In this document: positions 31,371 to 42,800 of the stretch, in pieces | Layout of the letters: each line of letters begins with the position of its first letter | Position numbering within the stretch: the first letter of the stretch is position 1 | From: Fragilaria crotonensis | Lineage: Eukaryota > Bacillariophyta > Fragilariophyceae > Fragilariales > Fragilariaceae | Reading direction: 5' to 3' | DNA: 64,000 nucleotides | Assembly (NCBI GenBank): GCA_022925895.1 | Contig: JAKSYS010000081.1 | Coordinates: 69,501-133,500, forward strand | Position numbers and translations under genes: made by a program | The notes under the pieces: model-generated | Databases searched by the model: none | Seen by the model: only the letters and a program-made list of their open reading frames with translations | What the model was told of the DNA's origin: nothing

Positions 31371-31690
31371 TTGATATACAGCGAATGCACTTCGCCTTAC
31401 GCAGAAATGCTGCAAGGAACAGGATAGATATACAGCGAATGCACTTCGCCTTACGCAGAAAGACCGCAAGGAACAGGATAGGCAGTAGCTACATTTACTG
31501 ATCTCCAAACTAAAGATAAAAAATGAGCCATTCTCTTACTGAAGGAGTGACCGTTCTGTTGTTGCACGTCGCCTTACGCAGAAATACTGCAAGGAACAGG
31601 ATAGGCAGTAGCTACATTTACTGATCTCCAAACTAAAGATAACAAACGAGCCATTCTCTTACTAAAGGAGTGAACGTTCTGTTGTTAGTT
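31371..31690. repeat. Tandem repeats with CTTCGCCTTACGCAGAAA
   Basis: Two ~60-bp units GATATACAGCGAATGCACTT..., then two ~125-bp units containing GCAAGGAACAGGATAGGCAG and CAAACTAAAGATAA, with few differences. Confidence 0.85.
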
Positions 31691-31859
31691 CTAAATGTTG
31701 ATCGGTTTTTGCACTACTCCATAGTACTGGACAGTGGAGGAATGATGCTCGTGGGATGGAAGGTAATTCGAATGTAAGGCGCGAAAGTTTATGCTCGTGG
31801 GATGGAAGGCACAGTTTCGTGTGAAAAACCGCGTGGCACACGTCTGTTGTAGCTTCCAC

Positions 31860-32175
31860 TTAACTCCGAACGTAAAACAAAAAAACGTGGTCCTAGCTGC
31901 ATCTACTGAATTCCGAACCTAAAATAAAGGTGACGTAGCTTCTACTGAACTCCGAACTTAAACCAAAAAAAACGTAAGAATAGCTGCATCTACTCTACTG
32001 AATTCCGAACGTAAGATAAAGAAGGTGAGGTGTCCTTTTACTAGCCAACCCCAAATAACAGGAGTGATTCTAATTCCTAATAGTGCATCTACTGAATTCC
32101 GAACCTAAAATAAAATAGGTGAGCTGTCCTTTGAACTGCAACACCTACCTAACAGGAGTGATTCTAATAATGTGT
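31860..32175. repeat. Irregular repeats with CTACTGAATTCCGAAC
   Basis: Five spaced copies of TCTACTGAAYTCCGAAC-type words, followed by AAAATAAA and GTGAGSTGTCCTTT blocks; the last two units also share AACAGGAGTGATTCTAAT. Confidence 0.75.
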
Positions 32176-32403
32176 TCATGGGTGATTATTATTTGCGCTA
32201 TGACTCTGTAGTCTGTGTTGTAGCACACTGGATGCAGGATGATTCCTAGGGCTTAGGGGTTAGGGTAGGTAATTCGGGTTTTAAATAGAGAATTCCTGGT
32301 GAAAGGATTTTCTTTCTGAATTTCTCTTATTTTGTACCCAGAACCTAACCCCTAACCCCTAATAAGGTAATTCTGTTGCAACTTGAGACGTTAGGGAAAA
32401 AAA

Positions 32404-32890
32404 GATAGTCGCTTTTTGATGATTTTCAGGGAGATAAGAAGGACATCAAATTCCTTCTAGGATTTTCCTTTTCCAAATTCCCTCTCTACAAATTCAATTT
32501 GGTCTTGCACCCTTTAGGTATCAAATTCCTTCCAGGATTTTCCTTTTCCAAATTCCCTCTCTACAAATTCAATTTGATCTTGCACCCTATAGGTATCAGA
32601 TGATTTCAATTAAGGTTGTGTAGATTTGCTATTTGATGATTTTCAGGGCAATATCACATCCTTCCAGGATTTTCCTTTTCCAAATTCCCTCTCTACAAAT
32701 TCAATTTGATCTTGCACCCTATAGGTATCAGATGATTTCAATTAAGGTTGTGTAGATTTGCTATTTGATGATTTTCAGGGCAATAAGGACATTGAATTCT
32801 TTCAAGGAATTCCCTTTTCCAAATTCCCTCTCTACAAATTCAATTTGATCTTGCACCCTATAGGTATCAGATGATTTCAGTTAAGGTTGC
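32404..32890. repeat. Tandem repeat, four core copies
   Basis: The core TTCCTTTTCCAAATTCCCTC, continuing through TTGATCTTGCACCCTATAGG, occurs four times; the last three are ~140 bp apart and share TCAGATGATTTCAATTAAGG and TTTGATGATTTTCAGGGCAA. Near-identical units suggest recent spread. Confidence 0.9.
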
Positions 32891-33114
32891 ATAGATTCCC
32901 GTATGTTGGCAGACTTTTGAAATCTGCTTGGCGGAAACATGTTGCCATGTAACTGCAGAGAATTTTAGCACCTTGTTTAATTGAATTTCCATGCTTTGCA
33001 GCATGCAGTGAACACATCTGAAAAGTCAAATGGATAACCCAACTCCTGCTGAAGCTCAACAAGACCAAGAGGATGCCCTTGCTCCTGAAACCACTGCTGT
33101 AAACAAGAGCGTCA

Positions 33115-33350
33115 GGCCACAATTCAGATGGCAGCCCATCACCACAATTTCAGTCAACACTGGTGCTGAAATTGAGGCTTGTCACAATACATCCATTCCA
33201 GGGACATCCGGAGCTCCTTCTTATTTCAAAGAAGAGTGTCAGGCCATGACTCAGATGGCAGCCCATCACTGCAATTTCAGTCAGCAGTGGTGCTGAAATG
33301 GAGGCTGTCACAATACATCCATTCCACGGAAATCTGGAATTCCTTCTTAT
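33115..33350. repeat. ~120-bp tandem repeat
   Basis: Two units share TCAGATGGCAGCCCATCAC, ACAATACATCCATTCCA and TCCTTCTTATTT. A short plus-strand frame (33030-33296) runs over the first unit but shows no domain; I do not call a gene. Confidence 0.8.
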
Positions 33351-33420
33351 TTGGTTGTAGGGTTACACAGATATACGTACATTAAAAAGTGAAATTTCAT
33401 TTAATATATCTTAAACAGTA

Positions 33421-35514
33421 CTCATCTGTTCCAAAATGAATGCTCGAAAAAATAATTTCTACGACAAAACCTGGCATTTCACCGAAACGTCATGGCATTT
33501 GGAATCCTCCGAATGATTCATTAAAATTGATGTATATATTGTAATATGAACAAATGTGTTTGAATGATCATTTTTAGCTTGCAAGATTGAAAAAACTGCG
33601 CTTGGTCGGTTTTTAATCTCTAACAGACCACAATGGACCCGATTGCCCCTGAACCCCCGCCAACAAGACCCAATCTCCAAGGGCAACCGAGGAAGAACCT
33701 AACCTCAGAACAGACGAGAGAGATTGTTTCAACACTTGTTTGGGAGCTCAAAGATTCCACTGTTGAAGGAAAATTTCGGCGCGGTGTCGTGTCTGCGGTT
33801 GCGAACACCTTTCATGTGCATGAATCAACAATTAGGAGAATTTGGGCTCGCGCGCTTGCAAATTTTCAAGATCCAGAGGTCCGTGCGTTTCGAGCCTCGC
33901 CTCAAAAAAAGAGATGTGGTCGAAAGAAGAAGTGGAATCACGATGAAGTTAGGGAGGCAGTGAAAGAGGTACCGCTGCATCACAAACGGACTTTGAGGGA
34001 TCTCGCAGCTTACATGGGAATGCCATTGACAATGTTGTTTAGGATGAAAAGAGGACTTGACAGGGTAATTATGCCATTTTCCAGTTCGCTCAAACCTGCT
34101 TTGACCGAAATTCATAAGGTTGGTCGTGTGTTGTATTCTGTCTCTAAACTTGATCCTGTTGACCTCCATTACAACGACATGTACAATTCCGTTCATGTGG
34201 ACGAGAAGTGGTTCTTTGTGTCAGAGAAGGTATTGCGTTTGTACATTGCGACTGATGAAACCGTTCCGCATCGAACCTGCCAGAACAAAGACCATATAAT
34301 CAAAGTGATGTTCCTAACCGCAGTCGCGAGACCTCGATTCGATGAGGACGGCGTCTGTACTTTTGATGGAAAGATTGGAATGTTCCCGTTTGTTGATTAT
34401 ATCCCTGCTCAACGTGCAAGTCGTAATCGTCCTCGCGGTGCTATTGTTACAACTCCTTTTAGTGTTACAAAGAACAGGTATCGAGAATTCATGGTGACAA
34501 AGGTAATCCCAGCAATCAAAGAGAAGTGGCCGGACCGCAATCGCAACATTATTATCCAACAAGACGGAGCACCAGCGCATATTGCAGAAAATGATGCGGA
34601 GTTCGTTGCGGCAGCCAGGACAGGCCTATGGAACATCAAGCTTGAATTGCAACCACCGAAGTCGCCAGATGTCAACGTGCTTGATTTATCATTCTTTCGG
34701 GCTCTACAGGCAGCGCAGTGGAAACGAGTGCCTACTCGTACAATTGATGGCCTGATCCAACAAGAAGTGAATGAGGCATTTGCAGAATTTAACCCGCGGA
34801 AAATTGACTTCGGATTCTTAACTCTACAGTGTTGCATGGATGACATTTTGACGGCGTATGGAAACAATGACTACAAGATCAGACACATGGGCAAGAATGC
34901 ACTTCTACAACAAGGGCAGCTACCTACGAGGATTGCAGCAACTGAAACAGCATTGCATGTTTTCAATATGTTTAGGGATGACAATCGCAATCAAGTTGCA
35001 GCTGGGGATGACGATGCCGCAGGGGAAAACGACGCGAGACTACCAGTGCAAATGATTCAATTTGAGGCTGTGTGAGCGTGCCAATCACGCCACCTTATTG
35101 CCCTGCATATTAGCAATAGAATGATGCATGGTAATCTTAGTGTTCCAGCTGTCAACCAGCTCTATTCCGCTAGTTCATCATCATCTTGGAGCTGACAAAA
35201 AGCACCAAAACGCTCACATCGAAATGCAGTCAGGACACACGACTGCACGCTGAATTTTCTAGTATGATTGCATTCACGAATTAAGAGTTTCAATCATTCA
35301 GAGAACACTTATGCATCATCTAGACATGAATGCATCATAAATTGCTTTCGCGCAATAAGAGAACAAATACATCATGTGGAAGTGTATGTGCGGGTCGCCA
35401 GCCTAACCATTCGTACAATTTGTACCATTTTCTACGTAAAAGTCACACCTGGTGGACACTTTCATCCTACGGTGTGACCTTTTTTGTCCGCGCATTCATT
35501 TTGGAACAGATGAG
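33421..35514 (+). mobile_element. Complete mariner-like (plant-type MLE) transposon
   Basis: 2094 bp between perfect 23-bp inverted repeats starting CTCATCTGTTCC, directly flanked by TA on both sides (33419-33420 and 35515-35516), the mariner target duplication. The repeat starts CTC and recalls the Stowaway/plant MLE ends. Inside is one uninterrupted transposase gene. All parts needed for an autonomous copy appear present. Confidence 0.95.
33633..35075 (+). CDS. Mariner-like transposase, DD39D type
   Basis: 480 residues, single exon, starting at ATG 33633 about 210 bp inside the left repeat. It excises and inserts the element at TA. The N-terminal third has a helix-turn-helix-type DNA-binding region (ESTIRRIWARALANF and LRDLAAYMGMPLTMLFRM). 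The catalytic core has D190 (VHVDEKWFF), D311 (IIQQDGAPAH) and D351 (NVLDLSFFRALQ, just after PPKSPD). The last two are separated by 39 residues, the spacing of plant MLE/Osmar-like transposases rather than animal mariner. An acidic tail closes the protein. No stop, frameshift or missing key residue is seen. Regulation is unknown. Confidence 0.95.
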   Translation: MDPIAPEPPPTRPNLQGQPRKNLTSEQTREIVSTLVWELKDSTVEGKFRRGVVSAVANTFHVHESTIRRIWARALANFQDPEVRAFRASPQKKRCGRKKKWNHDEVREAVKEVPLHHKRTLRDLAAYMGMPLTMLFRMKRGLDRVIMPFSSSLKPALTEIHKVGRVLYSVSKLDPVDLHYNDMYNSVHVDEKWFFVSEKVLRLYIATDETVPHRTCQNKDHIIKVMFLTAVARPRFDEDGVCTFDGKIGMFPFVDYIPAQRASRNRPRGAIVTTPFSVTKNRYREFMVTKVIPAIKEKWPDRNRNIIIQQDGAPAHIAENDAEFVAAARTGLWNIKLELQPPKSPDVNVLDLSFFRALQAAQWKRVPTRTIDGLIQQEVNEAFAEFNPRKIDFGFLTLQCCMDDILTAYGNNDYKIRHMGKNALLQQGQLPTRIAATETALHVFNMFRDDNRNQVAAGDDDAAGENDARLPVQMIQFEAV

Positions 35515-35529
35515 TATATGTTCATAGTA

Positions 35530-35800
35530 GTGATGTCAGAAGAGAATTGGCTAACTTATTGACAAGAAGAAATCTCTTTCTCATAAACTTATTTATGAGA
35601 AGAATTTGAGAAGATTTCATCTTATCAATACACATTCTCAAAGAAGTTTAACTTAAAAACGAGAAGGTATCTAATCGTGAACATTTTTTACGAGAAGAAA
35701 TCCTCTCATCAACTTATTTACAAGAAGAAATCTTCTCATCAACTTAATCATGAGAAGCTTTCTAATCGTGGACTTATTTAGAAGAAGAAATTACCTCCAA
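35530..35800. repeat. Degenerate AGAAGAAAT/TTCTCATCAACTTAT repeats
   Basis: Several loosely repeated words ACTTATTTAYRAGAAGAAAT and CTCATCAACTTA in ~270 bp. No gene. Confidence 0.6.
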
Positions 35801-36189
35801 GCCTGCCAAGGCCCAATTTGCATTCATGATGCCAGCCAGCCTCTACTACATTATTTATTAAACGGTCGTGTGTCCACATGACTCAATTTGATAGCCCTAA
35901 AATCTTGGTAAAGTGCGGGTCAAGAAGGAATTCCCGATATCCCTGAAGAATCTGGATAACATTCTTGGTGCATCAGCTGATGGTATATCAACCATTTTCT
36001 GTCCCCTTTGGAAGGAATGGTGAGGCATGGAGAGCTTGTGCTCGGTCGTGGAGTCTTACAAAAGACCCGGATGGAATCCTCGTATTTGGAAACGTAGAGG
36101 TTTGATGACTTCTTGATGGCGTTCATGAAAAAAATTCAATTGGGGTGTGATGATAAACCTGAACGAACCGAACTCCTAGGTGCTCTGGA

Positions 36190-37136
36190 AGACCTTTATG
36201 AGATCTACACATTGACCACTTTTGGCAGTATGTCCGCCAACATATCCTCCATTCCGATTGCTTCAATTACAATTTGTCCTTCTTGCACTTCTTGCTGTCT
36301 GAAATGATGATTCTTTGTGTTGATGTGCCTGGTTCTTGGTCACATCTTCAGACTTTTAACCCTTGTTGCCAATTCCACTGCACCACTGTTGTCCTCAGAG
36401 ACTCTGCATCTCATGACTGGCTTGACACTTTGTATTTCTCAATCACTCCCTTCTCTTCCAATTTGTCCATTAACTCAATCAGAGGTAGCACTTCCCTTGT
36501 TGCACTTGAAATTGCAATGTATTTGCTCTCAGTAGTCAATAGCGCCACTTCGCTCTGAACTCTTGATGTCCACAAGATTGGGCAACCAGCATACATGAAA
36601 ATGTATCCCATCCTTGATTTTGCGCTGTCACTGTCCCATTCTGTTGTCTCTGGGTCCCAATCACCAACAAATGAAGCATCCACATAGACTTCAAAACCCT
36701 TGCTCTTGTCAGGTTTAAGGACTAGACCTTTGTCCTTGGTACCTGCCAAATACCGACCAATCCACTTGACCGCTTTTCCATGAACCTCCTTCGGTTCACC
36801 GACAAACCTTGCGCATTGATGGGTAGCGCATGTCACGTCAATTCTGGTGCATTTCTCCAGATAGCTGAGCTTTCCTATCACTCTGCGGTAGTCAAAATGA
36901 CCATCAAATGGATCGGCATTCAGGCATCTGAGTAATGGTTTTCTTGAAGCTCCCGTTGTTCTCTTGATTGCTGAATTGTCAGCTTCCAATCTCAATTCTT
37001 TGAGAATGTCATCAATGAGACGTGGTTGTGTGAGGTTGAAGCTCTCTCCCACTAGAACTTTTAGGGTCATCACTCCGGAGACATGGGAATTCTGCTCATC
37101 TGCGACGATGCCATTTGTAATGACCGCACCATACAC
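36190..37136 (-). pseudogene. Copia RNase H and pol C-terminus remnant
   Basis: The frame begins after RT with LTQPRLIDDILKELRLE and HFDYRRVIGKLSYLE. The RNase H core follows: VYVDASFVGDWDPETTEWDS, GCPILWTSRVQSEVALLTT and ESKYIAISSATREVLPLIEL. After a frameshift near 36411 it continues as NSGAVELATR, a TGA, then RHINTKNHHFRQQEV and MEDMLADILPK. The start and RT are missing. LTRs were not found. Confidence 0.8.
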
Positions 37137-37261
37137 AGTACAGTACAGTTACCCATAAACAGTCCCTGTGCGACAAACTTCACATAGACCTGCTGATGGC
37201 CCACAACACCGTCGTGCAGGAGGTACCGATACCAGAAACTGGTTGGAAACCTAGGGCAAAG

Positions 37262-37545
37262 ATTGTTAAAGATTGTATAGAATGGATCCAAGGAGCTCGC
37301 GTCGTTGATCTGCGGGTAAAACTTTGGTAAACATGTCCGCCAGATTGGTTTCTGTATCCACCTTGTTATTTGCTACACACCAACTTACAACACGTGTAAC
37401 AAGATTGCAAGACCTGTCTTGTTTGTCAAATAACATGAAGAGTTTGTCATCACATTATTCCATGCCCCAGAGGTATTCCACTGATGACTTCCTATCTGAT
37501 TATTGCTGCATTGTGATGAGGCAGCTAGATAGTATCAACAATTGA
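37262..37545 (-). pseudogene. Second Copia pol C-terminal scrap
   Basis: Minus-strand readable words VVSWCVANNKVDTETNLADM then FTKVLPADQRRELLGSILYN with a stop, the usual end of a Copia polyprotein. Upstream RKSSVEYLWGM is in frame only with a shift. It lies just upstream of another Copia 3' end (36190-37136), so at least two different copies are juxtaposed. Confidence 0.55.
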
Positions 37546-37779
37546 TTGGTGTGTTTTGACGGACTATGGAACTCGGACAACAACCATTTTGATTTACAAA
37601 TGCTTCTTCGTTTCTCTGGTGGGGCACTTAATTTAACAAGGTGTTCTTGGTACGTCATGTTCTGGGACTGGCGATACTAAGGTAGGCCCATCCCACGTCA
37701 AGCTCTGGACAGTGACCCCATAGTACGACTCACTAAAGGATCTAAAACAGACAAAACTGCAATCCTATGACAGGACCTC

Positions 37780-38480
37780 ACAACAGCAACCAGAATCTTT
37801 GGAGTATACCAATTGCCAATGGGTGATTTCTCAACCCATATCTAAGTCCTGAAAAAGAAGGCTGACACATATTTGGGATATCTATTATCACCAAGGTTAA
37901 TGACAAATGACATCAGGGTGTTCCACAAAGTGATCTATACTCCAGCAATGAAATATTCTCTTTTCCTGCACTGGCGGTGAATGATGAAGAACTCACACAA
38001 ATTCAATCAAGAATCATCCCAACAATTGTCAACAGACTGGGTTTCTGTAGTAAATGTCCAACTGTGATTTGATTTGGACCTTCGTATATGGGGGGCTTGG
38101 GGCTGCTTGATCTCCACACAGAAAACGGAATCGAGACGCTCAAACACTTTTGTCATGAAATACATTGGCGTACATAAGTGGTGGGTGATTTTTCTTCTGC
38201 AGGTTAAGGCATCACAAGTAGAGGCAGGAATTGGCAATCATCTCATGAAGGAGCCTTGCTTCCCAACAGATCCCATTCCTCACTCCTAATTGGGTACAGT
38301 TCCTTCGTGATAATTGCTTAAATGATGGCAAACAATTAGGTGATACGGTGGCAGGAGTACCCCGGAAATTTCAAGACACCATAAGTAAGGCGGTTTGGGA
38401 ACAATCACAGATTTGGGAGGCAGCAATTAAGGGTTGTCTAAGCGTGGAGTGAAGATATCTTGCTTCTATGGGTATGTATG
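37780..38480 (+). pseudogene. LINE-like reverse transcriptase C-terminal remnant
   Basis: Mixed-frame plus-strand words in order: KKADTYLGYLLSPR, HKVIYTPAMKYSL, ALAVNDEELTQIQSRIIPTI, VNRLGFCSKCP and YMGGLGLLDLHTENGIETLK. This pattern (PAM.YSL, QIQ..IIP, GGLGL.DL) follows the region after the RT core in non-LTR-type elements common in diatoms. Broken by frameshifts and stops; the catalytic RT motifs lie outside or are lost. Decayed sequence may continue to about 39.6 kb. Confidence 0.55.
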
Positions 38481-39829
38481 ATGGAGACAAATCGCAAGAG
38501 GGCAAAGCGGACCATACTTCATGCTTTTCACGAGTTCTCCCAAGAATCTGTGTAGAAAGCAAGGAACATCGAGCTACACAAGTCTCAGGAAATGGACATG
38601 AAGCAGATAAGACAAACGGAGATAGCAGAAATCATCGAATTTCATGCTCCACCGGAATAGCTACCAGCAGGTCTATTTCAGCACCTCTGCTTGAACTGGA
38701 TCATCTTTGCGTCCTCTGTCACTTATTCTGGCACCTCCTTTAGTTTGGTAGGAGAGAGGCTCAATACTTTACCAAGAATACATTGACATATCTTATTTTG
38801 CGAACAAGGACAGCAGCTTTGGCATGGGGATGAAAAATATTTTGATTTGTTACCAGCCTATCATGGCAGTGCATGAAATATCAATCATACTTGAGTCCTT
38901 CAACAATGTCACCCATGGTGCCCTGCTGCCTAATATGATGGCTTCAAAATGCTTTGGATCAGGAACGATGGAAATAACTTAAGCAACTGGGACCACAGTA
39001 AACACAAATGCGAGACTTCTGATTATCAATTGGCTTGACAGATCCTCTGAGGAAGACAAGGGTTCCCATGAGTGCTGGGAGAGAGTTATGCTTCAGGCTG
39101 CCGGCAACCAGTGACATTTATGGAACGGGATTCGGTCTAAACTTATCGATGCCCCTAACACCCAACAATGACAAAACGAACGCTTCAGCTAACAGGTCCC
39201 GCGCACATTGACGGCTGCTTCAATGCAGGGTAAACTCCTATCATAGATTCATGAAAGATAATTCCTAAACTGGATTTTTCAGTTGAGGCCTTGGGGGTTC
39301 ACAATCGGCAGAGCCATCACTTCCAAACTTAAGATAGAACGCAATTCCTTACTTGACAATACATACTGGAAATTTATCCACCCACATCTTTAAATGTTGA
39401 CAATACAAACTGGAAATTTATCCACCCACATCTTTAATGTGGTATAATCCCAGAAGAGAGCAGGTCTAGCAGTAGTGGTCGGCTGCATGGCAGTTAGGTG
39501 TTTCCTCCACAGGAGTGTGGAAAGACAAACCCAGAATTGACACTTATCAACAGAAGCTTATCCACAAATTGGATACTCCCATTGAATTTCACAGAAATGA
39601 GATTAGTGGACAGGATTTGGAATTTTCAGACCCGCTGCTAAACTAATGATGAAAGACAACAACAGCTAAGCTACATGTACCAATTTTCAAATGAGGCTTG
39701 CTCAAACGTTCGAATGTTAAATGGCCAGGATTCAGAATCGGTCCCCACTTCTTATCGAAGTCACAGTGTACATTGACCTTTCTCATCTTCGGGTTCCCAC
39801 CTAATGCAAATACAAGATCGAGACGAAGA
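38481..39829. other. Interval downstream of the KNL1-like gene
   Basis: Mostly degraded sequence, perhaps the tail of the LINE-like remnant. A 48-bp unit (GGAAATTTATCCACCCACAT) is doubled at about 39364-39435. No gene is supported. Confidence 0.45.
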
Positions 39830-42800
39830 CTAGAGTGTGCTTTGTATGAATGCAGCGACCACATCACAAGCTCGAGAAAGGTATCCGAACCCAGGTTTGG
39901 CGTTCTTCGTCAAGTGCTTCTGCAACTGCCCAAGGTTCATGTCATTGTTTCCAGGTTCAAGTGATACGTTCAGTGGTCCGAAGGGATATGATGCGTTCAG
40001 CTCAAACGCTGTCACCAAGCCACAATCTTTCTCTGTCCCTTCGAAGGAAACCTTCACCAGAAACTCAGACACCCCACCATCCCCATCACTCTCCAGAGCA
40101 AGGCTAAAGCGCTTTTGAAGGGCGGTGAGCTCTTGTGCAGTCGACTCAATCCTACCGCGGGTCCATTCGAGATGTCTGACCAACCATCCAATTTCTACTG
40201 CAGTTGTGAGCTCTTTGTCGGAAAACGAAGCCGATAGCAACAAACATCTCGACTTCATAAATTTCAGTGCATGATTTGAAACTTTTTCGCGCCTTCCCTT
40301 CTCGATAAAGGGAATGCCCGCGCAAAGAGAGTGGCATTGAACTGAGGATCCATCTCGGATATAGAATGAACTTGTAAAGGACGATGGTTGGTAGCATCCC
40401 ATGTGTCGCAAGGTCACATTCGAGCAGCCCACTGAGGACGGAGCTACTCGAGATAACCCTTTGGCAGAAACGAGTTGACGCTGACTTCTCTCGGCTGCTC
40501 GCTTAGCAGTATCGAAATCCTTTTGTATCTGAATGCGCCTCTCTGTCGCGGCCATTGCGATAGCAGCATCGCCACGAAGGCCTGCTACATGAGATGCCTG
40601 CACGTCTAATTCGAAGAATTTCTTCTCCAGTTCATTGACTTCACGCGCCAAACGCACCGCGTTACTCTGTTAACATGCGAATGAGAGAAATTCACGTATT
40701 ACCGTGGTTGATCTATGCGTGCACACTTACCTCGTGGCGCGCCATACTCCGGCGCCGAGCTCTTCTCGCCGCTTTCCCCGCTGATATTGACAATAAGTCA
40801 TTCAGGCGATACAGAGCAGACGTAGAATCTTCAAGCTGATAACTTTCTGGTTCCATCTCAGCACCAATTTGAGCAATTGCCGCCGTCAGGGAATCCAAAA
40901 CAATCTTCTCCCAGCCAGACCATTCGTGATCAACGATCCTTCGTATGGCAGTAGCAAGGGATTTGGCTTCATACTGACCCGTTGGGTTTCTAAGCCAACG
41001 TTGCAGTCGAACCTTCTGGCCTCCAAGACTGTCGACAAGGTCGCTGAAGCAGGCTTCGGAGTCAGAGTTAATATGCGCTTTCTCTTCCACTTCTCCACAC
41101 ACTGCAGTCGCGAAACTTAAAATAGAATCTGAAACTTGAGAGTATCGCACGTTTTCCACAGCAAAAAGAGACTGGACTGACGACTGAAATCCACTGTTCA
41201 AATTCGTCGTTGGCAAACATCCACCCTGCTTGACGAGTTGATCAATTTCCCTGCAAGTAATCGTAAATTGTTCTTCGGTGTCCTCACTTGGGTCAAATTC
41301 CAGATCGGCATCCTCTTCATTGACGGCGTTATCCAAGCGGCTCACGTCCAGAAGGCTCCCGTCACTTGCGATTGATAGCCTGCCCATCCTGACTAGATTA
41401 AATCGCCTTCGCGACGAATGGGATCGATGATGGCTGTTTGTGGACGCTGGCGCAGGCGATTCCGAAATCCCAAAATCAAATCGATCACTGGTTAGATCTT
41501 CGTTTGTTTGAGTAGGCACCGCGTGGCCGAATGACAGTCGAAGAGTTGCTGGAACCAAAGCGCTCGTCGTCTTGGGGAATCTATCTGCCAGTTTTAGAGC
41601 TGGGAGGGAATGATAACCGTCTGATCCTTGTGAGGCCATGGCAAGAATAGCAGACAAATCAGCTTCAAGTTCGACCGTGTTTTCGTCATCTGCGCAGACG
41701 CCTATCGAGTGAAATGGCGATGTCGCAGCATCGTCTTGGATTTCAGCCTTTTGGATATCCGTCGACGCATTATCCGCCGGGGTCTTGGTTGAAACGCTGC
41801 TTTCAGAGGAAGCCGTTTCCACGAGTTCGTCAGATGCTGTGTGAGCTTGAGACTCATTCAATGCACCATATGTTCGTTTGCTCGTGTTTAATGCTTCCTG
41901 CATACTGATTGCACTTTTCAGCTCCAACGGCTCCGTTTCACGAAGGAGCAATCTATGAGCGTTAGTCTCGGTCGTTCCGTCATCGATGCTAATCTGATCC
42001 GGAGCAACATCAAACACAACTCTTGGTGACGTCTCCGATTTCGGTCTGTCGACAAAAGAGCTCGTTTCCAAAATTGGACTAAAGGCACCGCTGGCATCAA
42101 TTGAATGTAGGTTCTGTGAAGCTGGCTCGAGGTAGTCTGAGGCGTTTTGGAGCATTTCATTGACATTGATCTCGATGTCAACGGTCAAGGTTTCGTCATC
42201 GAGCGAAGCCGAATCGATACAATCTGAGGCAGCTGATGAGTTACCCTCAGCGGTACTTAATGCACTTGGGATCGAGAACATCGCCTTAGCACGATTTGAC
42301 GGCATCGGGGTGAGGCTAACTGATGGGCTTCCGATGTGGTACTCGGCTGCTTCGGGAGATCCGAAGGCTACTGTTTTTCTCCGTTGACTATCAGAAGCGC
42401 TCTGCTTCTTCTTGGATGAGTTCAGTATGCTTTTGGGGGCCGAGGCACTTTCACTTTTAGATGTTTGGAGGGAAGTGCTTCCCGCGCTTGGCAGCCTCTC
42501 ATCCCGGGAGTTGCCCTCCTTGCTCTTCTTCCCCGGTCCACCAGGATGGTCCGACTCGAAAACTCCCGATTCCGACCACCTTCGCTTTGAGTCATTGAAT
42601 CCTGACGAATACATGCTAGTGGTTGTTGATTTGTTGACAGGAGACTGCTCGTCGTTCATGTTGAACATCCGACTTGGACTGGAACTAGAACTTGTAATGT
42701 CTGACGACGGACTGCCCATTTCCAACATAATACCAGTTTCAACAACTCCATTCGCCATTCCCAACTGATCCGTCAACGAGTTCTTAGCTGCACTGCGGGT

